From Clostridium sp. C105KSO13 (GTDB taxonomy: Bacteria; Bacillota; Clostridia; Lachnospirales; Lachnospiraceae), in contig NZ_FBWL01000160.1 in NCBI RefSeq assembly GCF_001517425.1, forward strand, positions 1 through 64,000: a DNA stretch of 64,000 nucleotides. Reading direction: 5' to 3'. How positions within the stretch are numbered: the first letter of the stretch is position 1; every line of letters starts with the position of its first letter. Position numbers and translations under genes: made by a program. The notes under the pieces were generated by a model. It searched no databases. It worked only from the letters and a program-made list of their open reading frames with translations, and was not told the DNA's origin. This document shows, one piece after another, positions 7,512 through 15,349 of this stretch.

Positions 7512-7575
7512 ATATGATACCACAAAGTGCGTAGCAATCTGTAGGTATCAAGGGTCAAAATACCCTTTGACCCTT
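7512..7575. repeat. Repeat family B, copy 2, with an adjoining GGGTCAAA hairpin
   Basis: ATATGATACC (7512-7521), then ACAAAGTGCGTAGCAATC and GGTATCA (7544-7550), immediately followed by the inverted repeat AAGGGTCAAA / TTTGACCCTT (7550-7575). It lies in the intergenic space between the thioesterase and truA genes. Confidence 0.7.
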
Positions 7576-7684
7576 ACATCATAATATTAATCACATTAAG
7601 AAAGCAACTATTGAATTCATCTTTCTCTTATTGTAAGATAAATATCGGTAACTGTTCAGATTACATACAAAGGAGAATACCTTT

Positions 7685-8419
7685 ATGCACAACATTAAAT
7701 TGACTCTGGAATACGATGGCTCCCGCTATCAGGGCTGGCAGCGCCTTGGCAAGGACGAGTCTGTAAATACTGTATCTAATAAGCTGCTGCAAGTCATTCA
7801 TAAGATGACTGCTGAGGAGGTCGAATTGTTCTGCGGAGCCAGGACAGAGGTAGGAGTCCATGCCCATGGTCAGGTTGTAAACTTTAAGACTACATCGGAT
7901 ATGAAACCTTATGAAATTCAGCACTACCTGAATCGGTATCTTCCTATGGACATTGCTGTCCTATCGGCAGAAGAAGTACCCCTGCGATTCCATGCGGCGT
8001 TAAATGCCAGGTCAATTACCTATGTATATCATATCGCCACAGGCACAGTACCCAGTGTGTTTGGCCGCAAATATACTTACTATGCCTTTCGGACACCTGA
8101 TATTTCGGTTATGCGGCAGGCTGTACTTTCCTTGGTGGGAAAGCATGATTTTAAAAATTTTTCCACTGTAAAAAAGAATAAATCCACTGAAAAGGAACTT
8201 TATGATATTATAATCTGCGGTGACTCTGAGGGCATACAGATTACACTGAAAGCAAAAGATTTTCTCCATAATATGGCACGCGTGATTATCGGCACCCTGC
8301 TGGACATTGGATTGGGAAAACGCAAAAAAGAATGCATTGAGGCAATCTTGGCCGGAAATGATTCTCCCAGCGTCCCCTGCGATCCCAAAGGTCTGTTTTT
8401 GGAGAAAATTGAATACTAA
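7685..8419 (+). CDS. TruA-family tRNA pseudouridine synthase with Glu in place of the catalytic Asp
   Basis: A full-length 244-residue TruA fold: YDGSRYQGWQ near the N-terminus, LNARSITYVYHI in the middle, FLHNMARVIIGTLLDIG near the C-terminus. TruA normally converts U38-40 in the anticodon stem to pseudouridine using an invariant Asp in the motif RTDxGVHA. Here the motif is ARTEVGVHA: codon 55 (7847-7849) is GAG, Glu. All other hallmarks remain. Firmicutes often carry more than one TruA paralogue, so this may be a diverged second copy, catalytically dead or altered. Start ATG after AAAGGAG. No neighbour suggests a pathway. Confidence 0.88.
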   Translation: MHNIKLTLEYDGSRYQGWQRLGKDESVNTVSNKLLQVIHKMTAEEVELFCGARTEVGVHAHGQVVNFKTTSDMKPYEIQHYLNRYLPMDIAVLSAEEVPLRFHAALNARSITYVYHIATGTVPSVFGRKYTYYAFRTPDISVMRQAVLSLVGKHDFKNFSTVKKNKSTEKELYDIIICGDSEGIQITLKAKDFLHNMARVIIGTLLDIGLGKRKKECIEAILAGNDSPSVPCDPKGLFLEKIEY

Positions 8420-8482
8420 CATACTGACAAAATTCCTTGCATTTGCACATTGATGTACGAGGAACGAGAGAGGATAACTTCA

Positions 8483-9397
8483 ATGCATATTTATTACATT
8501 TTGCTTTATTTTTATATATATAGTTTTTTAGGGTGGTGTACAGAAGTCAGCTATGCCGCAGTTGTAAATCACAAGTTTGTAAACCGTGGATTTCTAAATG
8601 GTCCTGCCTGCCCTATTTACGGTGTAGGAATCACTGTCGTTGTCGCACTGCTGGAGCCTTATAAAGAAAATTTAATACTTCTGTATGTATCTTCTGTCGT
8701 GGTAGTCACACTTCTGGAAGGCGTCACAGGCTGGGCCATGGATAAAATTTTTCACAATAAATGGTGGGATTATTCAGATAAGCCGCTCAACATCGGGGGG
8801 TATGTCTGCCTCTCTTTCTCACTTATGTGGGGAGTTGCCTGTGTAATCGTCATGGATTTCGTCCACCCCTTGCTGCATACACTGCTCACCTTCATTCCAC
8901 AGGTTCTTGGCATTGTGCTCCTTTCCGTGCTTGGCGTTATCTTGCTTATAGACCTCTGTGTAACTTCCTCCGCAATATTTAAATTCAACAAGAGATTGTC
9001 CAGTATGGAAAAAATTGCCGGGGAGCTGCACGAGATTTCCGACCAGATTGGGGAGGATATCTACGAAAAAGTAGTCTTCGCCATGGAAAAGAGCGAGGTG
9101 CCCCGGCAAAAGCTGGATAGAGCCGCCTTAGAACTGCGCGAAAGGACACAGGGAACTGCTGCCGAATTGCGTGAGCGGACACAGGAAACTGTCGCCGAAT
9201 GGTCTGGAAAGAGACAGGAGGTATCTGAAGAAATCAGCAGCCGTATCACAGAATTAAAATCCCGCTATCAGGAATTAGGGAATAAAACACCACGAATCAG
9301 CCGCCGTCTTGTAAAAGCATTTCCAAAAATGGAATCCAGAAAACATAAGCATCAGTTAGAAGAATTCAGGAAAAAATTCAATGAAAAGCGTAAATAA
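8483..9397 (+). CDS. CmpB-type membrane protein (putative ABC transporter permease, PF06541) with helical tail
   Basis: About 304 residues. The N-terminal ~165 residues match the CmpB family: LLYFYIYSFLGWCTEV, NRGFLNGPACPIYG, WWDYSDKPLNIGGYVCL, with 5-6 membrane segments. A roughly 130-residue soluble coiled tail follows, including a tandem ELRERTQ repeat (about 217-233). The family is called 'putative ABC transporter type IV' but no ATPase is nearby and its real function is unknown. Start: the frame opens at 8450 (TTG) and an ATG lies at 8453, but the ATG at 8483 follows GAGAGG by 9 bases and matches where homologues begin. Confidence 0.8.
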   Translation: MHIYYILLYFYIYSFLGWCTEVSYAAVVNHKFVNRGFLNGPACPIYGVGITVVVALLEPYKENLILLYVSSVVVVTLLEGVTGWAMDKIFHNKWWDYSDKPLNIGGYVCLSFSLMWGVACVIVMDFVHPLLHTLLTFIPQVLGIVLLSVLGVILLIDLCVTSSAIFKFNKRLSSMEKIAGELHEISDQIGEDIYEKVVFAMEKSEVPRQKLDRAALELRERTQGTAAELRERTQETVAEWSGKRQEVSEEISSRITELKSRYQELGNKTPRISRRLVKAFPKMESRKHKHQLEEFRKKFNEKRK

Positions 9398-9420
9398 AAA
9401 AGGGGTGTCCCCCCTTTTTT
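9395..9420. terminator. Bidirectional terminator between convergent genes
   Basis: AAAAAAGGGG-tgt-CCCCCCTTTTTT between the CmpB-type gene (plus) and the lacI-type gene (minus). A-runs and T-runs flank the GC stem on both strands. Confidence 0.85.
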
Positions 9421-10449
9421 CTATATTTCCCATGTTGATTCTCTCACAAGGAGTTCTCCGGGAAGTACTACCTTTTTGTGCTGCCCGTTCTTCCGGATAA
9501 TATTAAACAGCAAATCAATGGTTACCTTCGCCATCTCTTCCACTGGCTGACGGATTGTCGTCAGGGAAGGGGTGTAATAGGTCCCAATTTCCAGGCCGTC
9601 GAAGCCTGCCACCGAACAGTCCCGCGGTATCACAGCTTTCGTCTCCGTAATAGCACGGCAGGCTCCGATGGCCAGGCTGTCCGCGATGGCATACACCGCT
9701 GTAAACCTGTCCTTTTTTTTCAGAAGCTTTTTCATCAACCGGTAACCCGTCTCCATAGAATAGCTGTCCTCTTTCCTGTTCATGTGAAGAATAATACTAT
9801 CGTCAGGCCGGATGTTATTGTCCTCCAGGGCCTTCAGATATCCTTCAAACCTGAGTTTCCCAACACTTTCATCTTCTTTTCCGGCTGCTATAATAGCAAT
9901 CTTTCTGTGGCCTGCTTTGCATAAATAGTCTGTCATTTTATAGCTCTCGGCAAAATCATCTACCGACACTGAGGACCACAGCGGTGCTTTTCCTTCTTCT
10001 TCATTTACAATGTCGGAAGTGCTGAGCACAAAAGGCACATCCAGCTGGGAAAAGCTTTCACTGGAGTGGGTAATGATTCCTCCTAAAAAAATAATTCCTT
10101 TTAACTTCTTCTCCTTCACAAGCTGAATGGCCACATCCAGCTCATTTTCATTTTCTTCTACACGCTGGAGTATAAAAGAATACTTCTTCCTCTGGGTCTC
10201 CTGCTCAATAATGCCGATCATATCATTAAAAAAAGGATTTGTAATGCCTTTTACCAGAGCTGCAATCGCCTTTGCATCCGAACGTTTCAGATTCCTGGCG
10301 CTGTTATTTGGGAAGTAGTTGTGCTCCTTGATAACCCGCATAATCATCTCTTTCGTCTCCGGATTGATATCCGGATGATTATTGATGGCACGGGACACGG
10401 TACTGACTCCAACACCGCATATCTTTGCAATATCTTTAATTGTTTCCAT
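9421..10449 (-). CDS. LacI-family repressor of the maltodextrin operon
   Basis: 342 residues with the classic LacI headpiece IKDIAKICGVGVSTVSRAIN (4-23), the hinge region, then a periplasmic-binding-protein-like effector domain (ERPI-type strands AIAALVKGITNPFF, GIIFLGGI, IAIIAAGK, AGFDGLEIGTYYTPSLTTIRQP). The frame runs to 10512, but METIKDIA at 10449 follows AGGA and matches family starts. The start lies inside the last codons of malQ (14-nt overlap), so it is the terminal gene of the operon. By location it should sense a maltodextrin-type sugar and bind the operator-like site at 15208-15220 (inference). Confidence 0.92.
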   Translation of the reverse strand: METIKDIAKICGVGVSTVSRAINNHPDINPETKEMIMRVIKEHNYFPNNSARNLKRSDAKAIAALVKGITNPFFNDMIGIIEQETQRKKYSFILQRVEENENELDVAIQLVKEKKLKGIIFLGGIITHSSESFSQLDVPFVLSTSDIVNEEEGKAPLWSSVSVDDFAESYKMTDYLCKAGHRKIAIIAAGKEDESVGKLRFEGYLKALEDNNIRPDDSIILHMNRKEDSYSMETGYRLMKKLLKKKDRFTAVYAIADSLAIGACRAITETKAVIPRDCSVAGFDGLEIGTYYTPSLTTIRQPVEEMAKVTIDLLFNIIRKNGQHKKVVLPGELLVRESTWEI

Positions 10450-11980
10450 ACTGATTCCTGCCTTTACAGTGTAATGTAAACCTGCTCTCTTTGCCAGTCT
10501 GTGCCCGGCCATAAAGCCGGGTTATCCAACCTATTTCTTTTACAAGGTTATCACTAATTTCGTTTTTTTTCAACCGCCACACCCAATTATTACCTAGCGT
10601 GGAGGGTGTATTGATTCTGGCATCGCTGTCCCTGCAAAGATAATCCTGTATAGGAATTACACAGAGCTCGGCAACGCTGCCCATGGCCATAGCTATGAAA
10701 TCCCATGCCAGATTATTTTCATCTAGTGCATTTTTATGCAGGTATTCCTTGGCAAAGTCACGGCATTTTCTATCTGCATTATGGTACCACCCCCGTGTCG
10801 TGTCATTATCATGCGTCCCTGTGTAGACAACACAGTTGGGGGTATAAGTATAAGGGAGATAATTGGATGATTCCCTTGAGTCGAAAGCAAACTGTATAAC
10901 TTTCATTCCTGGGAAACCGGTCTCCTCCAGCAGCTTCAATACGCTGTCTGTGAGAAACCCCAGATCCTCTGCGATAATATTAAGCTTGCCCAACCTGTTC
11001 TCCATAGCTTTAAAAAAATCTATTCCCGGTCCCGGCATCCATTTTCCGTTCACTGCTGTCTCTTCCTTGTAGGGCACAGCATAGTACTCGTCAAAGCCTC
11101 GGAAATGGTCAATCCGAACCATGTCATACAGCTTCAGGCAATGATCTACCCGTCTCATCCACCACTCATACCCTGTCTTTTTGTGGTATTCCCAGTCATA
11201 GAGGGGATTCCCCCACAACTGTCCCAGCTTGGAAAAACCATCCGGCGGAACCCCCGCAACTGCAGCAGGGTTATTTTGCTCATCAAACAGAAACAGCTCC
11301 GGGTTCGCCCACGTGTCTGCGCTGTCAAAAGCCACATAAATTGGAATGTCTCCGATAATCTGTACTCCATTTTCATTGGCATAGGTGTGAAGTTTTGTCC
11401 ACTGCCTGTCAAACTCATACTGTTGAAAACGGTAAAAATCAATTTCATCTGCCAGTTCTTCTTCTGCCTTTTTAAGAGCATCTGGATGCCGGTCTCGGTA
11501 AGGTGCCTCCCACTCTTTCCAGCTTACTCCTTTATGGTTGTTTTTCAGTGCCATAAACAGACAGTATTCGTCCAGCCATTCTCGGCTTCTTTCTAGAAAT
11601 TTCCGGTAGTCTCGAGTTTCCTTAGGATTAAACCGTCTGTATGCCTGCCACAGCACCTTAAATCTTGACAAATACAGTTTCCCGTAATCTATCCTGTCTT
11701 CTTCTGTTCCAAAATCATAAGATATACACTCTTTTTTTGTCAAAAGTCCATCTTGAATCAATGTTTCCAGATCTATGAAATATGGATTTCCCGCAAATGT
11801 GGAGAAAGACTGGTAGGGAGAATCTCCGTACCCTGTCGGCCCCAGCGGAAGAATCTGCCACTTGCTTTGTCCCGCAGCCTTTAACTGATCTACAAATTCA
11901 TAAGCCTCTTTTGAAAAGCATCCTATCCCATATTCCGAAGCCAGCGAAAAAACCGGCAGTAATATTCCACTTTCCCGCAT
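10436..11980 (-). CDS. malQ: 4-alpha-glucanotransferase (amylomaltase)
   Basis: A GH77 enzyme that transfers glucan chains between maltodextrins, releasing glucose and making longer substrates for the phosphorylase. The 514 residues begin MRESGILLPVFSLASEYGIG and carry KWQILPLGPTGYGDSPYQS, the nucleophile region MVRIDHFRGFDEYYAVP (Asp), the acid/base region IIAEDLGFLTDSV (Glu) and GTHDNDTTRGW. The TTG one codon earlier is not used; GGGGG lies 7 bases before the ATG. The C-terminus runs 14 nt into lacI. Fourth gene of the maltodextrin operon. Confidence 0.95.
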   Translation of the reverse strand: MRESGILLPVFSLASEYGIGCFSKEAYEFVDQLKAAGQSKWQILPLGPTGYGDSPYQSFSTFAGNPYFIDLETLIQDGLLTKKECISYDFGTEEDRIDYGKLYLSRFKVLWQAYRRFNPKETRDYRKFLERSREWLDEYCLFMALKNNHKGVSWKEWEAPYRDRHPDALKKAEEELADEIDFYRFQQYEFDRQWTKLHTYANENGVQIIGDIPIYVAFDSADTWANPELFLFDEQNNPAAVAGVPPDGFSKLGQLWGNPLYDWEYHKKTGYEWWMRRVDHCLKLYDMVRIDHFRGFDEYYAVPYKEETAVNGKWMPGPGIDFFKAMENRLGKLNIIAEDLGFLTDSVLKLLEETGFPGMKVIQFAFDSRESSNYLPYTYTPNCVVYTGTHDNDTTRGWYHNADRKCRDFAKEYLHKNALDENNLAWDFIAMAMGSVAELCVIPIQDYLCRDSDARINTPSTLGNNWVWRLKKNEISDNLVKEIGWITRLYGRAQTGKESRFTLHCKGRNQYGNN

Positions 11981-12016
11981 CAAAGTTCCCCCTTTCTTTC
12001 CGTACGTTCACAGCAC

Positions 12017-12889
12017 CTAGCCTTTTACCGCTCCCGCTGCCACACCTTTGATAATATACTTCTGGCAGGACAGATAGAATATAATAATCGGCAGGATTGC
12101 CAGAACAAGCATTCCCATCATGGCTCCCATATCCACAGAACCATAGCCGCCCCGCAGATACTGCACAGCAATGGGGATAGTCTGATAATCGCTTCCCATC
12201 ACAAGCACAGGAAGCAGATAATCATTCCATATCCACATGGCATTCAAGATTGCAACTGTAATGGCTGTGGGTTTCAGTACCGGAAGCACCACGCTAAAAA
12301 ATGTCTGTAAAGGCGTACAGCCGTCAATCATAGCAGCCTCTTCCAGAGAAATAGGAATGGACTTGACGAAACCGGAGAACATGAACACCGAGAGTCCCGA
12401 GCCAAATCCCACATATACCAAAATAATACCCGCCGGGTTCCCCAGATTTAATGTATCTGTCACCTTGGATAAAGTAAACATTACCATCTGAAACGGCACA
12501 ATCATGGCAAATACAAATGAATAGTACAAAACTGATGACAGCCTGCCTTTTACACGAGTCAGCCACCACGCTGTCATAGCCGTCAAAAGTACAACCAGGG
12601 CAACAGCAAATACCGTAATAAAGATAGAATATCCTGCCGCCTTAATCAGACCTGTTTTCGCCACTCCGTCTATATAATTGCTCATTCCGACAAAGGTTTG
12701 GCTGTCAGGCAGTGAAAAGGGGCTGTCACTGATATAGAGCTTACTTTTAAAGGAGTTTATAAATACCAGAACAATCGGAAAAATAAACACCAGAGCTAAA
12801 ATGGAGAATATAACGGTCATTATGATTCCGGTCTCTTTTGAGACTTCCATTGTTCGAACTTTTTTTTGCTTTGTTTTCTTAACAGCCAT
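12017..12889 (-). CDS. Maltodextrin-type ABC transporter permease, MalG-like
   Basis: 290 residues, six membrane helices, with the EAA loop EEAAMIDGCTPLQTFFSVVLP (about 196-216) that docks onto the ATPase. It forms the inner-membrane pore with the MalF-like partner. Its ATG overlaps the partner's stop by one base (TAATG), so they are translated together. No ATPase gene is in the operon; carbohydrate importers of this class in Firmicutes commonly share a distant MsmK/MsmX ATPase. Sugar assignment comes from MalQ and the phosphorylase nearby. Confidence 0.92.
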   Translation of the reverse strand: MAVKKTKQKKVRTMEVSKETGIIMTVIFSILALVFIFPIVLVFINSFKSKLYISDSPFSLPDSQTFVGMSNYIDGVAKTGLIKAAGYSIFITVFAVALVVLLTAMTAWWLTRVKGRLSSVLYYSFVFAMIVPFQMVMFTLSKVTDTLNLGNPAGIILVYVGFGSGLSVFMFSGFVKSIPISLEEAAMIDGCTPLQTFFSVVLPVLKPTAITVAILNAMWIWNDYLLPVLVMGSDYQTIPIAVQYLRGGYGSVDMGAMMGMLVLAILPIIIFYLSCQKYIIKGVAAGAVKG

Positions 12890-13731
12890 TAATTCTCCAC
12901 CTCCTTATTCCGTGTGAAGTAAAGTTGTGACAGTGCCAGAACACCTACAATAATAAAGAAGATAACTGCCTTTGCCTGTCCTACACCTTCCCACCCGTTT
13001 CTATTGTAGAAAGTGGTGAAAATGTCAAGAGCCATCAGAGCGGTCTTCTTGGATGGTGCACCCGCAGTCAGTGCAAGGTTCTGGTCAAAGAGCTTAAACG
13101 AATTAGTCAGTGTCAGGAACAGGCATATTGTAACAGAAGACATCAGCATTGGAATTGTCACTTTAAACAGTGCCTGCATCCTGGTCGCACCATCAATTTT
13201 GGCAGCCTCCACCAGTTCTGTAGGGATATTTTGAATACCCGCAATGTAGATAATCATCATATACCCGATCTGCTGCCAGTTCATAAGAATCACCAGCCCC
13301 CAGAAACCATATTTCGGATCCGTGGTAATCGTGGCCCCAAATCCGGAGAGTACTCCGTTAATCATCAGCTGCCAGATATATCCCAGTACAATTCCGCCGA
13401 TTAAATTCGGCATAAAGAATGTAGTGCGGAACAAGTTCGTCCCCTTAATTCCTCGCGTCAGGGCATAGGCAAATATAAAAGCAATTACATTAATACTGAT
13501 AACGGATACAACGGTAAACTTTACCGTAAATCCAAGCGCATTAAGAAAATCTTTATTGGAAAATGCCTTCACATAATTATCCAGTCCGACCCATCTTGCA
13601 TTTGTCACTGTTGTGAACTTACAAAATGATAATCCGATACCGAATACAAATGGAATTACAAAAAACAATATAAACGCAATCAGTGTTGGGAGTACGAATA
13701 TCCAAAAGTATTTTTTATATGTTTTCTGCAT
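12889..13731 (-). CDS. Maltodextrin-type ABC transporter permease, MalF-like
   Basis: 280 residues with an N-terminal anchor (YFWIFVLPTLIAFILFF) and five further helices; the EAA loop is VEAAKIDGATRMQALFKVTIP (about 181-201). It lacks the large periplasmic P2 loop of E. coli MalF, as is normal in Gram-positive importers. Start ATG 13731 after AAGGAGG. It follows the binding-protein gene after a hairpin (13762-13800), which would allow more binding protein than permease. Confidence 0.92.
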   Translation of the reverse strand: MQKTYKKYFWIFVLPTLIAFILFFVIPFVFGIGLSFCKFTTVTNARWVGLDNYVKAFSNKDFLNALGFTVKFTVVSVISINVIAFIFAYALTRGIKGTNLFRTTFFMPNLIGGIVLGYIWQLMINGVLSGFGATITTDPKYGFWGLVILMNWQQIGYMMIIYIAGIQNIPTELVEAAKIDGATRMQALFKVTIPMLMSSVTICLFLTLTNSFKLFDQNLALTAGAPSKKTALMALDIFTTFYNRNGWEGVGQAKAVIFFIIVGVLALSQLYFTRNKEVEN

Positions 13732-13761
13732 AATGTTCCTCCTTTCTTACAGTTAGTGCAG

Positions 13762-13800
13762 TAAGGGTGAGCCAGATCAGAATTTCTGCGCTCACCCTTA
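13762..13800 (-). terminator. Hairpin between binding-protein and permease genes
   Basis: Perfect 11-bp arms TAAGGGTGAGC / GCTCACCCTTA with a 17-nt loop. There is no T-tract on the minus strand, so it fits an mRNA-stabilising or partial-stop hairpin that lifts expression of the binding protein over the permeases, as described for other sugar operons. Confidence 0.75.
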
Positions 13801-13808
13801 GTTTATTT

Positions 13809-15146
13809 TTATTCGGCCGTTGCCTCTTTTTCTGTCTTCCAGTCTGCAATGCAATCGGAAACTACTGCTTTCCATTCCTTACTTCCAGAAGCATATTCCA
13901 GAAGGGACGCACCCAGATTATCCTTGAATGTCTGGCTGGGGAATGTCTGGAAATCCCAGGAAACACTTGTTAGATCTTTATTTTCCATGTAGCGGATAAC
14001 TTCCTGTGCCAGTGGGTCTGTAGGTTTCTCATCGTCTTCAAATGTGTTGAACGGTGTGATAAATCCGAGTTCATTGGTAACTTTGTCTTTTCCCTCATCG
14101 GTTCCGAACAGCCACTGGAGGAACTCGAGAGATGCTTTCTGATCAGCCTTCGAAGCCTCGCTGTTAATGCAGAAATAGTTCTCTCCGCCTACGCACAGAC
14201 CTTGTTTTTCCTCACCGTCCACACCTGTGTAAATGGGCAGATATTTTACTTTGTCTTCTTTTACTGTATTGCCGTCAACTCCATTGATGTCTCCCCATGC
14301 CCAGTTGCCGTTTTGTACCATGGCAGATTTTCCCAGAGCAAATTCTGCCATAGAATCAGCCACTGTCTTAGAACCTAACATAGAAGGCTCTGTAACAGAA
14401 TTATGCAAATACAAGTCAAAAGTGTTCTTAAACTCTTTGTTATATTTAAATGTAATCTCATCTTCATCCGAAACGTCTGCATCCTTATATTCGTAATAAA
14501 TTGGAAGATTCATCAGATGTGTCTGCCATCTCCAGTCTTCTCCAGGCGAAAATGAGGTGGAGGAAAATACACCGCCTATGCCCAGCTGGTCTTTCTTTGC
14601 TGTCATGTCCTCAACAACCTCTTTCAATATCTCAAAGTTGTTGATATCGTCCATAGATTTCACTTTTGCGCCGTCCAGTGCAAAGTACTTGTCCATTATC
14701 TCCTGATTATAAATAATGCCGTAACCCTCCACTGCATAAGGAACAGCAAATACTCCGCCGTCCTCGCCTTCAATTGCCATGCTCTTGTCATTGAGCCAGG
14801 AATACAAATCTGAATCGGACAAATCTGCACAGTAGTCTTTCCAGTTCTGATACCCAACTGGTCCGTTAACCTGGAAAATTGTAGGTGCATCCTTCTTGGC
14901 AATCTCTGATTTTAGCGTCTGCTCATAAGTTCCCGATGCCGCAGTCTGAACCTTTACTTTTACACCTGTTTCTTTGGTATACTCCTTAGCGATAGCCTCC
15001 CACTGCTCCGCCTGCTCTGGTTTAAAACTCAGATAATAAACTGTACCTTGATCTGATGAATCGGACTTGTTGCTTTTGCATCCGACACTAAGGCCTGCAA
15101 CCATCGTAACTGCCAAAGCAGCAGCTAAAAATTTCTTCATCTTCAT
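13809..15146 (-). CDS. Sugar ABC transporter substrate-binding lipoprotein (MalE-like)
   Basis: 445 residues. Lipoprotein signal MKMKKFLAAALAVTMVAGLS with lipobox VGC (Cys23), then an acidic linker and a family-1 extracellular solute-binding fold (YYLSFKPEQAEQWEAIAKEY, TIFQVNGPVGYQNW, WAWGDINGVDG). It captures the sugar outside the membrane and delivers it to the two permeases. First gene of the operon after the promoter at 15233-15261; ribosome site GAGGAGAGGAGAAG. Maltodextrin as ligand is inferred from malQ and glgP. Confidence 0.93.
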   Translation of the reverse strand: MKMKKFLAAALAVTMVAGLSVGCKSNKSDSSDQGTVYYLSFKPEQAEQWEAIAKEYTKETGVKVKVQTAASGTYEQTLKSEIAKKDAPTIFQVNGPVGYQNWKDYCADLSDSDLYSWLNDKSMAIEGEDGGVFAVPYAVEGYGIIYNQEIMDKYFALDGAKVKSMDDINNFEILKEVVEDMTAKKDQLGIGGVFSSTSFSPGEDWRWQTHLMNLPIYYEYKDADVSDEDEITFKYNKEFKNTFDLYLHNSVTEPSMLGSKTVADSMAEFALGKSAMVQNGNWAWGDINGVDGNTVKEDKVKYLPIYTGVDGEEKQGLCVGGENYFCINSEASKADQKASLEFLQWLFGTDEGKDKVTNELGFITPFNTFEDDEKPTDPLAQEVIRYMENKDLTSVSWDFQTFPSQTFKDNLGASLLEYASGSKEWKAVVSDCIADWKTEKEATAE

Positions 15147-15207
15147 AGCTCACTTCTCCTCTCCTCTAATTACCTTAAATAGTTTCGCCGGGTTTGGGAA
15201 CGGTCTC

Positions 15208-15220
15208 GGTAACGTTTCCA
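15208..15220 (-). promoter_or_regulatory. LacI/CcpA-type operator-like site
   Basis: On the minus strand TGGAAACGTTACC, with the central CG and flanking pattern of LacI-family operators and cre sites. It lies 13 bases downstream of the -10 box, where bound repressor would block transcription. A related GGAACGGT half-site lies just beside it. Confidence 0.6.
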
Positions 15221-15232
15221 AACCATATTTTT

Positions 15233-15261
15233 AATATACACCTGCTGTGCAGCAATTGCAA
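15233..15261 (-). promoter_or_regulatory. Promoter of the maltodextrin importer operon
   Basis: TTGCAA (15256-15261), 17-base spacer, TATATT (15233-15238) on the minus strand. It is placed between glgP and the binding-protein gene with the operator-like site just after it. Confidence 0.65.
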
Positions 15262-15349
15262 TCGTTTATTGGTACTTTGTTAAACATCACGATTTTTCAT
15301 GCGTTTTATTGTGCACATTGTACAAGTGTATTTTTTGCCCCTGATATTT

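Noticed and set aside
8450-8482. Upstream starts (TTG, ATG) for the CmpB-type protein
   Set aside because: The extra residues MMYEERERITS are charged and not typical of the family start, and the best ribosome site serves the ATG at 8483.
9127-9186. Tandem DNA repeat GAACTGCGCGAAAGGACACA / GAATTGCGTGAGCGGACACA
   Set aside because: It encodes the coiled ELRERTQ repeat within a protein; there is no sign of an independent element.
9478-9924. 148-codon plus-strand frame antisense to the LacI gene
   Set aside because: Covered by a conserved regulator on the other strand; no domain or ribosome site.
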